Part shown: positions 8,525-18,430 of the stretch, in pieces
Layout of the letters: each line of letters starts with the position of its first letter
How positions within the stretch are numbered: position 1 is the stretch's first letter
Assembly (NCBI RefSeq): GCF_000758725.1
Contig: NZ_CP009428.1
Coordinates: 2,356,001-2,420,000 of the forward strand
Source: Paenibacillus odorifer
GTDB taxonomy: Bacteria > Bacillota > Bacilli > Paenibacillales > Paenibacillaceae
Length of the DNA stretch: 64,000 bases
Direction of reading: 5' to 3'
Position numbers and translations under genes: made by a program
The notes under the pieces: model-generated
Database searches by the model: none
What the model saw: only the letters and a program-made list of their open reading frames with translations
Told to the model about the DNA's origin: nothing

Positions 8525-9784
8525 TTATAGGGAGGCTTTTTTGTTCTTTTTTCTGAAATAATTGATCGGATCCAGGTTGGATTTCAATAAATGCTGTCCC
8601 AGAAACCCTGCAAAAGCGAGTAAGCTGAAACCCGTAGCCACTATATAAAAAATATAACGCCCCGCCTCTTGATAAATAATGCCGCCAAAGGTACCGCTAA
8701 GCAGCCCAGACGCACTTGACCAAACGACGGTGAAAATGGCAAGACCTGTTGCCCGAAGGCGATCCGGAATAATCCGGGTGATATAACGGACAGATGTTAC
8801 ATAAAAAACACCAAATGATATACTGTGCATGGCTTGAATGGCAATCATTGAGCCCGGATGATCCGCTAGGGACATCAAAAGAAAACGCAGAGCATACATC
8901 AGACTCCCCAAGGCCAGCAAGGGCAATTCTTTGAATTTGTCGCCGTATCTGCTGAGGATAAATAATACAGGGATCTCACTAAGAGCTGACGCGAGCAGTG
9001 CCCAGCCAATGATTTCCTCACCAGCGCCTAGTTGTTTTAGACTGATCGTCAGAAAGGCTTCGTTCATTCTATGGCCTAACGCGAGTACAAACACACAGCC
9101 GAAGAACCACAGCACCTCTTTTTGCAACAATATATCTTTAAGTCCATTTTTGCTATTATCAGCTTCAGCTGTGTCCTTATCTTGATTCGTTGTTTCTATA
9201 ACAGCAGGTTTTTTAACATCCTTAAGTCCTAGGGTAATTAAAAGTGCAGCAATAATGATGATGATACATAGGGTCAAGCTCCAAGTAGAGCCCAATGCTC
9301 TTAATGCATAGCCAACGGTTAGAGCAAAGAAAGAATAGCCTAAGGAGCCAAAAACGCGAATGGTAATGAAGTTCCGTCCGTGTCTTTCGGCAACTTTGAT
9401 AGCCATTGTATCGGCAAGCGGAAAAACTGGGTAATAGAAGAAGTAGAAGAAGGACAAAATAAGCATGACAGATGAAAATTCCGTCGCTCTGGCTAATAGA
9501 AGACCAGTTACTAATTGACCCGCAAGTAATATGAACATGATCTTTCGAATGGTGCCTAACTTATCGCTTATCATACTCCAGAATAGATTGGATAGGATGG
9601 AGATAAGGGGGCCGAGGGAATACAAGTAGCCTATCTGAGAACTGCTAAACCCTAAATGTGTGTAGAATAAAGGAAAGTAGGATACTACAAGGACGCTGGT
9701 ACCATATATGGTAAAGAGAAAGGAACGCAGCCAGTTTTGATCGCTGTAAAGGCTGCCGGTCCGTTTTGAAAACATGGATTGCAC
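8525..9784 (-). CDS. MFS transporter, LacY/nucleoside-symporter-like branch
   Basis: 419 aa with about 12 hydrophobic helices and a charged central loop (KKPAVIETTNQDKDTAEAD near 200-220) between the two six-helix halves. The N-terminus (YSDQNWLRSFLFTIYGTSVLVVSYFPLFYTHLG) and the DKLGTIRKI loop fit the MFS_1-like group that includes the Bacillus YwbF family. The substrate cannot be told. Single-gene unit, divergent from ytpB. Confidence 0.75.
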   Translation of the reverse strand: MQSMFSKRTGSLYSDQNWLRSFLFTIYGTSVLVVSYFPLFYTHLGFSSSQIGYLYSLGPLISILSNLFWSMISDKLGTIRKIMFILLAGQLVTGLLLARATEFSSVMLILSFFYFFYYPVFPLADTMAIKVAERHGRNFITIRVFGSLGYSFFALTVGYALRALGSTWSLTLCIIIIIAALLITLGLKDVKKPAVIETTNQDKDTAEADNSKNGLKDILLQKEVLWFFGCVFVLALGHRMNEAFLTISLKQLGAGEEIIGWALLASALSEIPVLFILSRYGDKFKELPLLALGSLMYALRFLLMSLADHPGSMIAIQAMHSISFGVFYVTSVRYITRIIPDRLRATGLAIFTVVWSSASGLLSGTFGGIIYQEAGRYIFYIVATGFSLLAFAGFLGQHLLKSNLDPINYFRKKNKKASL

Positions 9785-9893
9785 TCCTCCGAAATTGAAA
9801 TATGCCTAGTATAGCATAAAGCAATGGGGAGATGTTTTTAAAAACTGCTGTATTTCTGAATCTTTCATGATTTTACGAAAGTGATTTTGTTGT

Positions 9894-9923
9894 TTGTACA
9901 AATACGCCTGATCATATTATAAT
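9894..9923 (+). promoter_or_regulatory. Probable promoter of ytpB-pfkA
   Basis: TTGTAC (9894-9899) and TATAAT (9918-9923) with an 18-base spacer, 30 bases before the GTG start of ytpB. Confidence 0.6.
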
Positions 9924-9953
9924 AAGTGGTGATTTGGATAAGGAGACAACAAT

Positions 9954-11051
9954 GTGGAGGCACTGTCATTGAGTGAATTAGAGCAAGGCCGTTACCTTAG
10001 CCCGCGTGGTCCACTGGGACTTATGAACAGGGTCTATAAGTACGTGCTGCCGGAAGTGAGAGAATGTCTCCATTTCTGGCGCCAAGATGCGAACGGGATT
10101 CCCGATCCCGAGCTCCGGAAGCAAGCACTTGCCAGCATTGAAACTAAAGAGTTTCATTGCATAGGCGGTGGTATTTATGCCGCCGGCAATTTATCGATGA
10201 AACATATACTGATTCCGCTAATTGTTGCTTATCAAACTATCAGTGATTATCTGGACAACTTATGTGATCGCAGTACTTCGCTTGATCCTGCAGATTTCAG
10301 GCTGCTGCATCAATCTATGCTGGATGCTATTGATCCAAATGCTGAGCCAGGTAATTATTATGCGCTTCGAAGTGAACAGAATGACGGCGGATATTTGTAC
10401 AGGCTGGTTCGCAAATGCCAAGAGATGATTTCTTTGTTGCCAGGTTATTCCGCTGCTGCAGCGGAGATTCGAGAACTGGCTGTGCTCTATACAGATTTAC
10501 AAGTGTATAAGCACATCCGCCCGGAACTCAGGGAAACAGCCCTGAAGGAGTGGTGGGAGGAACAGGGCAGTCGAGCACCACATCTGCAATGGAATGAATT
10601 TTCGGCTGCAACGGGATCAACGCTAGGTGTATTTATGTTATTTCTATCCGCATGTGATCCGAAGCTGAACCAAGCTTCTGCGGCTTCGATTCGAGCCGCG
10701 TATTTTCCGCATGTATGTGGTCTGCACATTATGCTGGATTATCTGATTGATCAGGAAGAGGACCGAGCAGGCGGTGATCTTAATTTCTGCAATTATTATG
10801 ATGACACGGATACCATGCTGAGTCGGATCGCTGCAATGGTTGAGTGGGCCCGTAAGGATGTTCGTAATCTTCCAGAGTCTTCGATGCATCGTATGGTGAT
10901 TGAGGGATTGCTGGCACTTTATTTATCTGATCCGAAAGTTAGCGAACAGCGGGAAGTTCGCTCTGTATCTAAAAGCCTGATGAAAGGCAGTCCGCTTACA
11001 AGACTGTTCTTCTTCGCTAACAGCCGTTGGATACGCAAACGCTTTTTGTAA
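9954..11051 (+). CDS. ytpB: Tetraprenyl-beta-curcumene synthase-like protein (DUF2600)
   Basis: 365 aa. YtpB proteins cyclise a C35 polyprenyl diphosphate to tetraprenyl-beta-curcumene, a precursor of sporulene-type sesquarterpenes in spore formers. Recognisable features are the family N-terminus (PLGLMNRVYKYVLPEV), acidic motifs SDYLDNLCDR near 97 and LDYLIDQEEDRAGGD near 263, and the all-helical content. The GTG at 9954 follows AAGGAG with 8-base spacing. It is followed after 66 bases by pfkA on the same strand; no terminator was seen between them. Confidence 0.85.
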   Translation: MEALSLSELEQGRYLSPRGPLGLMNRVYKYVLPEVRECLHFWRQDANGIPDPELRKQALASIETKEFHCIGGGIYAAGNLSMKHILIPLIVAYQTISDYLDNLCDRSTSLDPADFRLLHQSMLDAIDPNAEPGNYYALRSEQNDGGYLYRLVRKCQEMISLLPGYSAAAAEIRELAVLYTDLQVYKHIRPELRETALKEWWEEQGSRAPHLQWNEFSAATGSTLGVFMLFLSACDPKLNQASAASIRAAYFPHVCGLHIMLDYLIDQEEDRAGGDLNFCNYYDDTDTMLSRIAAMVEWARKDVRNLPESSMHRMVIEGLLALYLSDPKVSEQREVRSVSKSLMKGSPLTRLFFFANSRWIRKRFL

Positions 11052-11117
11052 CCATGTCGCGAAGTTATTTTTATAAGAAGTATCAGGCTTCGCACAATTT
11101 TAAGGAGGAACAACAGA

Positions 11118-12089
11118 ATGTCTAAAATTCAAAAAATCGCAGTATTGACTAGTGGTGGAGATTCACAGGGAATGAACGCCGCTGTTCGTGCGGTTGTAAG
11201 AAGCGCACTTTATTTCGGTATTGAGGTATTTGGGGTGCAACGTGGTTATCAAGGTCTGCTGAATCGCGATATCTTCCCAATGGATCTTCGCAGTGTAGGA
11301 GATATTATTCAACGTGGCGGTACTGTTCTGCAGTCTGCAAGATGTCTGGAGTTCACGAAACCGGAAGGACAGCAAAAAGGTGCGGATATCCTTAATGAAC
11401 TGGGTATCGATGGTCTAGTAGTTATCGGTGGAGATGGTTCCTATAAAGGAGCTAACAAATTAAGTAAACTCGGTATCAAGACTATGGCTTTGCCAGGTAC
11501 GATTGATAACGATATCTCCTTCACAGACTACACTATCGGGTTTGATACAGCGGTTGGCGTTGTTGTAGACGCTATTAACAAGTTGCGTGACACTATGTCC
11601 TCCCATGAACGTTCTTCGATTGTAGAGGTTATGGGACGCCACTGTGGCGATATCGCGCTGCATGCTGGACTGGCTTCCGGAGCAGAAACAATTCTTGTGC
11701 CGGAAATGCCATATGATTTGAATGAAGTTGCTGACCGGATGCGCGATAATTTTATCAGAGGTAAACGCCACAGTATCGTAATTGTTGCCGAAGGCGTTGG
11801 CAAAGGTGAAGATGTGGCTCAAGCTCTGAAAGACCGTCATGCTTCTCTGGATGCACGTGTTACTGTACTCGGACATATCCAACGTGGTGGAACACCAACT
11901 CCTGGAGACCGGAATTTGGCTAGCCGTCTTGGCGATTTTGCCGTACGTAAGCTAATCGAAGGTGAATCCGACAAGGCTTGTGGTATCATCAAAGGTGAAT
12001 TAACCCTTACGGATATTGATCTCGTAGTAAATACGAAAAAGGGCTTTGACCTGGAGCTGTACGAGCTGGCTTCCCGTCTTTCCCAATAA
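11118..12089 (+). CDS. pfkA: ATP-dependent 6-phosphofructokinase
   Basis: 323 aa, the standard bacterial size. It phosphorylates fructose 6-phosphate in glycolysis. Visible are GGDSQGMNA near 11-19 (ATP site), VVIGGDGSYKGA, PGTIDND with the catalytic Asp pair, MGRHCGDIAL and GHIQRGG (substrate arginines and His). Two positions differ from the textbook Bacillus enzyme: Gln in place of Pro in GGDSPGMNA, and SF in place of PG after TIDNDI; catalytic residues are intact. The ribosome site AAGGAGGAACAACAG is excellent. Confidence 0.95.
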   Translation: MSKIQKIAVLTSGGDSQGMNAAVRAVVRSALYFGIEVFGVQRGYQGLLNRDIFPMDLRSVGDIIQRGGTVLQSARCLEFTKPEGQQKGADILNELGIDGLVVIGGDGSYKGANKLSKLGIKTMALPGTIDNDISFTDYTIGFDTAVGVVVDAINKLRDTMSSHERSSIVEVMGRHCGDIALHAGLASGAETILVPEMPYDLNEVADRMRDNFIRGKRHSIVIVAEGVGKGEDVAQALKDRHASLDARVTVLGHIQRGGTPTPGDRNLASRLGDFAVRKLIEGESDKACGIIKGELTLTDIDLVVNTKKGFDLELYELASRLSQ

Positions 12090-12106
12090 TTAGCGACCCT
12101 ATATAT

Positions 12107-12146
12107 AAAAAGGAACAGCTGCGAGATTCGCACTGTTCCTTTTTTG
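12107..12146 (+). terminator. Terminator downstream of pfkA
   Basis: AAAAAGGAACAG pairs with CTGTTCCTTTTT; the inner TGCGA/TCGCA extends the stem. It is A-rich 5' and T-rich 3', so it may also stop the convergent MATE transcript. Confidence 0.85.
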
Positions 12147-12160
12147 TGTAATATGGATCG

Positions 12161-13534
12161 TTAACTCTGAAGTTGTTCCTGTGCGTATTGTGCGGCATAA
12201 CGCCGTTGAACTTTGATAAGCCGAGACAATAGCAGGGTCGCACCGATGGCAAGACCGGTAATAAGACCAATCCAGTAGCCGAATGCTCCTAGATCTGTGT
12301 AAGTTGCAAGTACATAACCTGTAGGTAAGCCAATTACCCAATAGGCAATAAAACAAATGATAAAGGCTGGGTTAACATCCTTATATCCGCGAAGCGCACC
12401 TTGAGTAGGTGTAGCAATCGCATCTGAGATTTGAAAAAAGATTGCATAGATCAGGAAATGCTGAATTAACGAGATGACATCGGGTTCATCTGAATATAGA
12501 CCAGCTACATGATTTCCGGCAAACAAGAGTAATAAAGCTGTGGCCAGTGAAAGGATTGCCGCCAGTCCGATACCCATTATGGCATATTGGCGTGCATCCT
12601 TTTGTCTGCCAGACCCGGTCTCGAAGCCGACGAGGATGGTAAGGCTGATGCAAATACTGAGCGGAATCATATAAAGTGTTGTTGCAAAATTGATTGCTGC
12701 CTGATGCGCGGCAATTGTTACGGTATCAAATCGGCTCATTAACAAGGTTACAGCGGAAAAGACAGCTGTTTCGAAAAAAATTGAGAAACCGATGGGTACT
12801 CCGATTTTGAGCAAATCTTTAATGCTGTTTAACGATATAAAATAGAACTTACGGAATAATCTGAGATTTACAAAGGCCTGAGAACGATATATGAACAGTA
12901 GAGCAACGGCAAATATAACCCAATAGGTAATAGCTGAAGCGACCCCAGCACCAACGCCCCCGAGACGAGGGAATCCGAAGTTCCCGAAGATGAGCAAATA
13001 GTTCAAACCTACATTTACAGGCAAAGCTATTAGTGTAATACACATGGATACGCGTGTTTGCCCTAAAGCGTCTATACAGCTACGAAGTACCGTATATCCA
13101 AACAGGGGGATAATTCCGAACGAAATAGCACTGAGAAAGCGGAAAGCAACATCTCTTACACCAGACTCCAAGTTCATAAAATTAAGAATAGGTGACAAGG
13201 CAAAGCTGCCAATCAGCAAGACGATGATCGAAACAATCAGTGACAGCCAAATACCTTGTGTGACTTGAAAGGCAACATCCTTATCCTTTTTGCTCCCGAT
13301 GAGCTGTGAAACAATAGGTGTGATCCCCATAAGAATACCGCTGAGACCGGTTTGGATTGGAATCCAAAGACTAGTTCCTATCGCAACTCCTGCCAGATCG
13401 ACGGTTCCGAATTTACCGGACATATTAGTATCAAAGAAGGTGATCGCGGATAAAGCAATTTGTGTAACAAGGATTGGGAATAAAATATGAAAAAATTGTC
13501 CTGCCTTTTGTTTTAAAGAGGTGGTCTGTATCAT
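12161..13534 (-). CDS. MATE family efflux transporter
   Basis: About 457 aa with 12 hydrophobic helices in two similar halves and typical MATE sequence (LFPILVTQIALSAITFFDTNMSG near the N-terminus; SGILMGITPIVSQLIG; mirrored around 260-290 by ETAVFSAVTLLMSRF). MATE proteins export cationic drugs or metabolites using Na+ or H+ gradients. The frame opens at 13549, but GAGG nine bases ahead of the ATG at 13534 (MIQTTSLKQK) makes that start better. No local regulator. Confidence 0.85.
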   Translation of the reverse strand: MIQTTSLKQKAGQFFHILFPILVTQIALSAITFFDTNMSGKFGTVDLAGVAIGTSLWIPIQTGLSGILMGITPIVSQLIGSKKDKDVAFQVTQGIWLSLIVSIIVLLIGSFALSPILNFMNLESGVRDVAFRFLSAISFGIIPLFGYTVLRSCIDALGQTRVSMCITLIALPVNVGLNYLLIFGNFGFPRLGGVGAGVASAITYWVIFAVALLFIYRSQAFVNLRLFRKFYFISLNSIKDLLKIGVPIGFSIFFETAVFSAVTLLMSRFDTVTIAAHQAAINFATTLYMIPLSICISLTILVGFETGSGRQKDARQYAIMGIGLAAILSLATALLLLFAGNHVAGLYSDEPDVISLIQHFLIYAIFFQISDAIATPTQGALRGYKDVNPAFIICFIAYWVIGLPTGYVLATYTDLGAFGYWIGLITGLAIGATLLLSRLIKVQRRYAAQYAQEQLQS

Positions 13535-13598
13535 AATTCTGTGCCTCATTCTTTATGATTTTTCAAGGAATAGGTTAAATAGTTCAATAAGTTTCCGT

Positions 13599-13625
13599 TA
13601 AAAGACCCGGCAGACGCCGGGTCTT
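13599..13625 (-). terminator. Terminator of the DUF4015 gene
   Basis: AAAGACCCGGC pairs with GCCGGGTCTT around AGAC; on the minus strand it runs into TTTTAA. It isolates the DUF4015 gene from the MATE gene downstream. Confidence 0.75.
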
Positions 13626-13669
13626 TAGCATACATATATCAGATCAGCTATAAATAATAAGGGCTGTAT

Positions 13670-14881
13670 TCATTGTTTTTCGTAATCAACATCGGCAGTA
13701 TAGCGATTGTTGGCGTTCCAGAGAAGGAACTCATCCACGTTCTCATCTTTTAAAGCGCGGATTTGATCTTCCACCTGTTTTTTACCATATTTCACATAAT
13801 GACCACTTCCGAGCCAGCTTGCTGTAAAGTCTTGAATCCAAGGTCGAATAACGGGTTTATAGCTGCCCAGTGGATCAAGCTTCTTATGTGTATCAACCAT
13901 GGAACCTTTGATTGTAGCGTAAGGATCTAAGTCGGGCTCTTTCACGCCAAACCATCCCGTTGAATAGTGGCTTGGATAAACCATTGGACTGATAACATCC
14001 ACATTCTTGGATATTTTAACAAAGTCCTGGCCGATACCCTCAGCAGGGGCAGATGCGGCATATCCAAAAATATCTACGGACACACGGACACCAAGTGGAG
14101 CTAGCTCTGCTTTGGCATATTTAACAAAATTAGATACGATTTCTACGCGTGAGTCAGTGGTTTTAGTGTATTTAAGGGTATCAGCACGTTTTTCGAATCC
14201 TTCCGGAAAACGAACATAGTCGAACTGAATTTCTTTGAAGCCGAGCTTAACAGCTTCCTTGGCGATATCCACATTGTATTTCCACACATCTTCATTATAA
14301 GGATTAACAAAGCTGTCGCCGCCCTTATTCTTCCATACAGTGCCGTCAGTATTAACAAAAGACATCTGCGGGTTCTTTTTGGCAAGAATGGAGTCTTTAA
14401 AAACAACAATCCGGGCGATAGGATAGACATCATGTTTCTTCAAACGTTCCATTAACTTATTGATATCTCCAATAAAAGGCTGAGGGTTACCGAGCTTCTG
14501 GAGGTCGGTATTATCGGTCTTATACGTGATATAACCCGCATCGTCCTTAATGTCTATTACCATTGAGTTAAGTTCGGTTTGGTCAAGCAATGTAAGCAGC
14601 TTTTCCATTCGTTCCCCACCAGCACTGTAGGCGGTAACATAAATGCCTTTTACTTTGGGTGCGTCTGGTTGTGGATCGGTGTGTAACATACTTTCTGAGT
14701 TTGTTGCTTCAGGTGAAGCGCTTGGAGCTGGAGTTGCTACATTCGAATTGTTGTTTTGTTGTGCAATGATGGGGGGATTTATGGCGGACTTCAAAGCGAT
14801 CGCCACTTCAGCGTCATGTTGGTTCTGTTGTACGCCTACGCTTCCCAAGGCCATCATCAGTAGAGCCCAGGTGATGTTCAT
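13670..14881 (-). CDS. Secreted DUF4015 (putative glycosyl hydrolase) protein
   Basis: 403 aa. A short hydrophobic N-terminal signal (MNITWALLMMALGSVGV) and a low-complexity linker rich in N, P, S and T (about 43-75) precede a single TIM-barrel-like domain. Typical stretches are VKGIYVTAYSAGG, DIKDDAGYITY, ARIVVFKD, FVNPYNEDVWKYNVDIAKEA, FKEIQFDYVRFPEG and VISPMVYPSHYS. DUF4015 is related to glycoside hydrolases of the GH13/GH18 kind; no substrate is assigned. The ATG follows GGGAGAG with 8-base spacing. Confidence 0.75.
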   Translation of the reverse strand: MNITWALLMMALGSVGVQQNQHDAEVAIALKSAINPPIIAQQNNNSNVATPAPSASPEATNSESMLHTDPQPDAPKVKGIYVTAYSAGGERMEKLLTLLDQTELNSMVIDIKDDAGYITYKTDNTDLQKLGNPQPFIGDINKLMERLKKHDVYPIARIVVFKDSILAKKNPQMSFVNTDGTVWKNKGGDSFVNPYNEDVWKYNVDIAKEAVKLGFKEIQFDYVRFPEGFEKRADTLKYTKTTDSRVEIVSNFVKYAKAELAPLGVRVSVDIFGYAASAPAEGIGQDFVKISKNVDVISPMVYPSHYSTGWFGVKEPDLDPYATIKGSMVDTHKKLDPLGSYKPVIRPWIQDFTASWLGSGHYVKYGKKQVEDQIRALKDENVDEFLLWNANNRYTADVDYEKQ

Positions 14882-15042
14882 TCGTTTTTCTCTCCCTTTA
14901 TGTACTTTCCCCTAAATTATATAGGAACGGTTGCTCCCAAAAAGAACAGTGTTGTAACAATATTAGCTCAGATTGGGAATAAAAAACCGCCTTTGTTGTT
15001 TATAAACGAGATGTATGGATTCGAAACGGTATGAAAAAAGTA

Positions 15043-15086
15043 AATGCCGCCTTAAATCGGCAACAGGGCCGAACCCAAGGCGGCAA
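15043..15086 (-). terminator. Hairpin downstream of the 15113 gene
   Basis: GCCGCCTT and AAGGCGGC pair over a 23-base loop that contains a second CGGC/GCCG pair; a TTTACTTTTTT run follows on the minus strand. Confidence 0.55.
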
Positions 15087-15112
15087 CTATCAAGACTTCT
15101 CTTGCGGCTTGC

Positions 15113-15307
15113 TCATTGAAGATACGCAGAATTCTGATGTTCACAGATGCTGTAATGGATAATATCCATGGCATCTGCAGGTTCCAGAATACTTAGCCCG
15201 TCTCGCAGAACGATTACTGAATTTAATTCGTCCTGTTTGAGAAACGGCATCATATCAGGATACCACCTCATGACGATTGCTGACAGTTTTACCGTTTCCA
15301 TTTCCAC
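15113..15307 (-). CDS. Hypothetical protein (about 64 aa)
   Basis: Small acidic protein: VEMETVKLSAIVMRWYPDMMPFLKQDELNSV..., no membrane segment, no recognised family. The frame opens with GTG at 15316, but AAAGGGTG better serves the GTG at 15307. It is flanked by its own hairpin terminator, which supports a real gene. Confidence 0.45.
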   Translation of the reverse strand: MEMETVKLSAIVMRWYPDMMPFLKQDELNSVIVLRDGLSILEPADAMDIIHYSICEHQNSAYLQ

Positions 15308-15481
15308 AAAAATCACCCTTTCCTTTTTCGATAGTTCTGAATAGATTCAGTGTTCATCGGAAAACGAAGTGCTTTGGAAAAAAGAGGGGTAAATCTCAAT
15401 CTTTATGAAATTGTTAGGGTTCTGCGTGTGTATAATATATCATAATTCTGAGATTGGTGCATTTTCCAATACTAGGAATTT

Positions 15482-16315
15482 TTATTTCCTCATTTTGTCT
15501 TTCCGGAAGGAACCCATAACACCAACTGTTTCAACAATATTTACAAAAGCTTGAGGATCTGTCGTGCGGATGATACGTTGCAGCTCTGCAAGTTCGTAGC
15601 GGGTTGTTACCGTCATTAGCATGTCCTTTTCAACGTGAGAATAAGCACCTTCTGTTTTAATCTTTGTGACACCTCGTTGAAGGCCTATTAGATGTTGCAG
15701 TAATTCATCTGTACGGTTTGTTACAATATATACAGTCACCTTTAAGTGGCTGATATGAATCATATCCAACACTTTACCTGTTACATATATAGATACCATT
15801 GATGAAAGTGCTAAATTCCAGTTCTGGTCAAGATAAGCGGCCGCCAGGATAACAAGTCCATTTAAACTTACTACTACATTGCCGACCGGGAAATCTCGGT
15901 ATTTAGTGATAATTGAACCCAAGATGTCAAAACCTCCGGAAGAACCTCCTGCACGGAAGGAGATACCACAGCCAATCCCAACGAGAACTCCGCCAAACAC
16001 AGAGGACAGCAGCATATCTGTAGCCACCAGATGCTCGGGAATCACTGTTAAGAACCAGGTTGTAAACACAACGGACAACATGCTCATAATAATAAATCTC
16101 CGGCCTAACTGGAACCAGCCTGCAGCCAGCAGAGGAATATTAAAGAGCAAGTATAGGAGGCTTATGTTTAATGGAGTGAAATAACCCACTAACATGGAAA
16201 GCCCAGATACACCACCACTTAGTAAACGGTGTGGAATTAAAAATAGATTAAATCCACTGGCGATCAGTGCTGCCCCTAAAAAAACAACCAAACAATTCAA
16301 AATCTGTCTTAACAA
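15482..16315 (-). CDS. YitT family membrane protein (DUF161 + DUF2179)
   Basis: 277 aa. Five to six membrane helices fill residues 1-190 with the family repeats (GFNLFLIPHRLLSGGVSGLS; FGGVLVGIGCGISFRAGGSSGG; GGFDILGSI). The cytoplasmic C-terminal DUF2179 ferredoxin-like domain follows (VTVYIVTNRTDELLQHL, RGVTKIKTEGAYS, PQAFVNIVETVGVMGSF). Function unknown; Bacilli carry many paralogues. The TTG start at 16315 follows AAGGGTGG with proper spacing. Confidence 0.85.
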   Translation of the reverse strand: MLRQILNCLVVFLGAALIASGFNLFLIPHRLLSGGVSGLSMLVGYFTPLNISLLYLLFNIPLLAAGWFQLGRRFIIMSMLSVVFTTWFLTVIPEHLVATDMLLSSVFGGVLVGIGCGISFRAGGSSGGFDILGSIITKYRDFPVGNVVVSLNGLVILAAAYLDQNWNLALSSMVSIYVTGKVLDMIHISHLKVTVYIVTNRTDELLQHLIGLQRGVTKIKTEGAYSHVEKDMLMTVTTRYELAELQRIIRTTDPQAFVNIVETVGVMGSFRKDKMRK

Positions 16316-16404
16316 GTAAATCCACCCTTATATATATATTTAAAAAAATAAAACATGAAAGCAATGAAAAGAAAGGAACCCACTGGTATTCTCACATGTG
16401 TTTG

Positions 16405-16650
16405 TGATATAATGTATAGGATATTCTTGAGTAGAACGTTACAATGGTATTTTTGCATTGCATCGGATGTAAAGCTACAGTTGCTCAGGTACAACAAGGT
16501 ACCTGATGATTAGGGAGGCTTTTCGTCCCAAAAGCGCTATATCATGCAGAAAATAGAGCATGATTGGACAGCCTATAAATGTGTTTACCGCTACTTAAGA
16601 ATACAGACAAGCATGTGGAATGTCCACTGTATAGAAGGAGCATGAATAAT
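16405..16650 (+). promoter_or_regulatory. Extended -10 promoter and long structured leader of the DEAD-box helicase
   Basis: TGATATAAT at 16405-16413 is an extended -10 element; the start would be near 16420, giving a leader of about 230 bases. Two perfect hairpins lie in it: CAGGTAC/GTACCTG (16486-16505) and ATCATGC/GCATGAT (16541-16564). No convincing gene is in this stretch. Long structured leaders are typical of cold- or RNA-structure-controlled helicase mRNAs. Confidence 0.5.
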
Positions 16651-18303
16651 TTGAAAACATTCGCAGAATTTGGCTTGGAGCCAAAAGTGCTACAAGCAAT
16701 CACAGAGTTAGGATTTGAGGAGGCAACACCGATACAGGAACAGTCGATCCCATTAGCATTGACTGGGTCGGATCTGATCGGTCAAGCTCAGACTGGTACA
16801 GGTAAGACTGCTGCTTTTGGTATCCCCCTCATTTCGAAGATTAACCGTGAAGACGAAAAAATCTTGGCCCTTATTATGGCACCAACACGTGAGTTGGCCA
16901 TCCAAGTGTCAGAAGAAATTGGCAAACTAAGCCGTTTCAAAGGTCTTCGCTCGTTGGCGATTTATGGCGGACAGGATATTGGACGTCAAATCCGTGGATT
17001 GAAAAAGAAACCACAAATCATTATTGGTACACCTGGTCGTTTGCTCGATCACATCAACCGTAAAACGATCCGTTTGGATGATGTTCAAACCGTTGTATTG
17101 GATGAAGCAGATGAAATGCTGGATATGGGCTTTATGGAAGATATTCAGACTATCCTGAAGCTCGTTCCTGTAGAACGTCAAACCATGTTGTTCTCTGCTA
17201 CAATGCCACCAAACATTCAACGCCTAGCTCAACAATTTCTTAACAACCCGCAACATGTCTCCGTTATTCCGAAACAAATCAGTGCCCCACTGATTGATCA
17301 AGCTTATGTGGAAGTGCCTGAGCGTCAAAAGTTTGAAGCTCTTAGTCGTTTGATTGATATGGAATCACCTGAATTAGCTATCGTATTCGGACGTACTAAG
17401 CGCCGGGTTGATGAGCTTGCTGAAGCTTTGCAAAAACGCGGATATTCTGCTGATGGATTGCATGGTGACTTGTCACAGAACCAACGTGATGCTGTAATGC
17501 GTAAATTCCGTGATGGCAGCATTGACGTGCTGGTAGCTACTGACGTAGCGGCACGTGGTCTGGACGTATCCGGCGTAACTCACGTAATTAACTTTGACTT
17601 GCCACAAGATCCTGAAAGCTATGTACACCGTATTGGTCGTACAGGACGCGCAGGTAAAGAAGGTACGGCTTGGTCATTCGTTACTCCACGCGAAATTGAT
17701 CACCTGCATTTGATCGAACGTGTTACTCGTCACCGGATTACTCGTAAACCTTTGCCAACAATGGCTGAAGCTATTGAAGGTAAACAACGCGTTACTGCTG
17801 AGCGTTTGCTTGAAGTGGTAGAAAGCGGAGAGTTGAACGAGTACAAAGGAATTTCTATTCAATTGCTTGAGCAATATGATTCCGTACAATTGTTGTCCGC
17901 AGCTATGAAGCTTCTCACTGGCGACAAGAAGGATTCCGCAATTGAATTGACTCCTGAAGATCCAATTCGTGCTAAACGTCGTGGTGGCAAAAACGATATC
18001 CGCAGTGGTCGTAAACCTAATGGTGGTTATGGCGGAAACCGTGGTACTTCCGGTGGCAGCGGTAGCGGTGGCGGATACCGTGGTAACCGTGATAATAACG
18101 GTGGCGGTAGTCGTGGTGGCTATAGCAGCGGTGGCAGCAACTACGGTAGCGGCAGTGGCGGCTATGGCGGTGGCTATAAAGGCAACCGTGATGGCGCACC
18201 AGCTCGTGACGGTAGTGCAAACCGCAGCGCAGAGCGTAAACCATACACTCGTCCAAGCAGCACGAGCACTCGTCCTGCAAAACGTGAAGATTTCGATAAT
18301 TAA
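16651..18303 (+). CDS. cshA: DEAD-box ATP-dependent RNA helicase, CshA type
   Basis: About 550 aa. Helicase motifs in order: Q-motif region [22 protein letters not shown] (about 46), Ia [22 protein letters not shown] (about 150), [20 protein letters not shown] and HRIGRTGR (about 325). A conserved C-terminal domain follows, then a tail (about 450-550) of Gly, Arg, Tyr, Ser and Asn repeats (RGG/GYGG-like) that binds RNA. CshA works in cold adaptation, ribosome assembly and the RNA degradosome. AAGGAG at 16635-16640 is one base from the ATG at 16642 but ideally spaced for the TTG at 16651, which gives the usual [11 protein letters not shown] start. Confidence 0.9.
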   Translation: MKTFAEFGLEPKVLQAITELGFEEATPIQEQSIPLALTGSDLIGQAQTGTGKTAAFGIPLISKINREDEKILALIMAPTRELAIQVSEEIGKLSRFKGLRSLAIYGGQDIGRQIRGLKKKPQIIIGTPGRLLDHINRKTIRLDDVQTVVLDEADEMLDMGFMEDIQTILKLVPVERQTMLFSATMPPNIQRLAQQFLNNPQHVSVIPKQISAPLIDQAYVEVPERQKFEALSRLIDMESPELAIVFGRTKRRVDELAEALQKRGYSADGLHGDLSQNQRDAVMRKFRDGSIDVLVATDVAARGLDVSGVTHVINFDLPQDPESYVHRIGRTGRAGKEGTAWSFVTPREIDHLHLIERVTRHRITRKPLPTMAEAIEGKQRVTAERLLEVVESGELNEYKGISIQLLEQYDSVQLLSAAMKLLTGDKKDSAIELTPEDPIRAKRRGGKNDIRSGRKPNGGYGGNRGTSGGSGSGGGYRGNRDNNGGGSRGGYSSGGSNYGSGSGGYGGGYKGNRDGAPARDGSANRSAERKPYTRPSSTSTRPAKREDFDN

Positions 18304-18320
18304 TACTTCGTCAAGATACC

Positions 18321-18364
18321 AAAGAAGACGAGATGCCGCATTGCGGTTCTCGTCTTCTTTTTGC
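18321..18364 (+). terminator. Terminator of the DEAD-box gene
   Basis: AAAGAAGACGAGA (18321-18333) pairs with TCTCGTCTTCTTT (18348-18360), with a CCGCA/TGCGG inner pair and T-run. Confidence 0.88.
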
Positions 18365-18430
18365 TGAAATATAAGGATGTTTGGTGAATTGTTATGTCCT
18401 TAGTAGGGCGCGAATTTGTTTTGTGTGATA

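Noticed and set aside
17969..18367. 132-aa Val/Ala-rich frame inside the DEAD-box gene
   Set aside because: It is the +1 reading of the Gly-rich RNA-binding tail; its composition follows from the repeat codons and it crosses the terminator.
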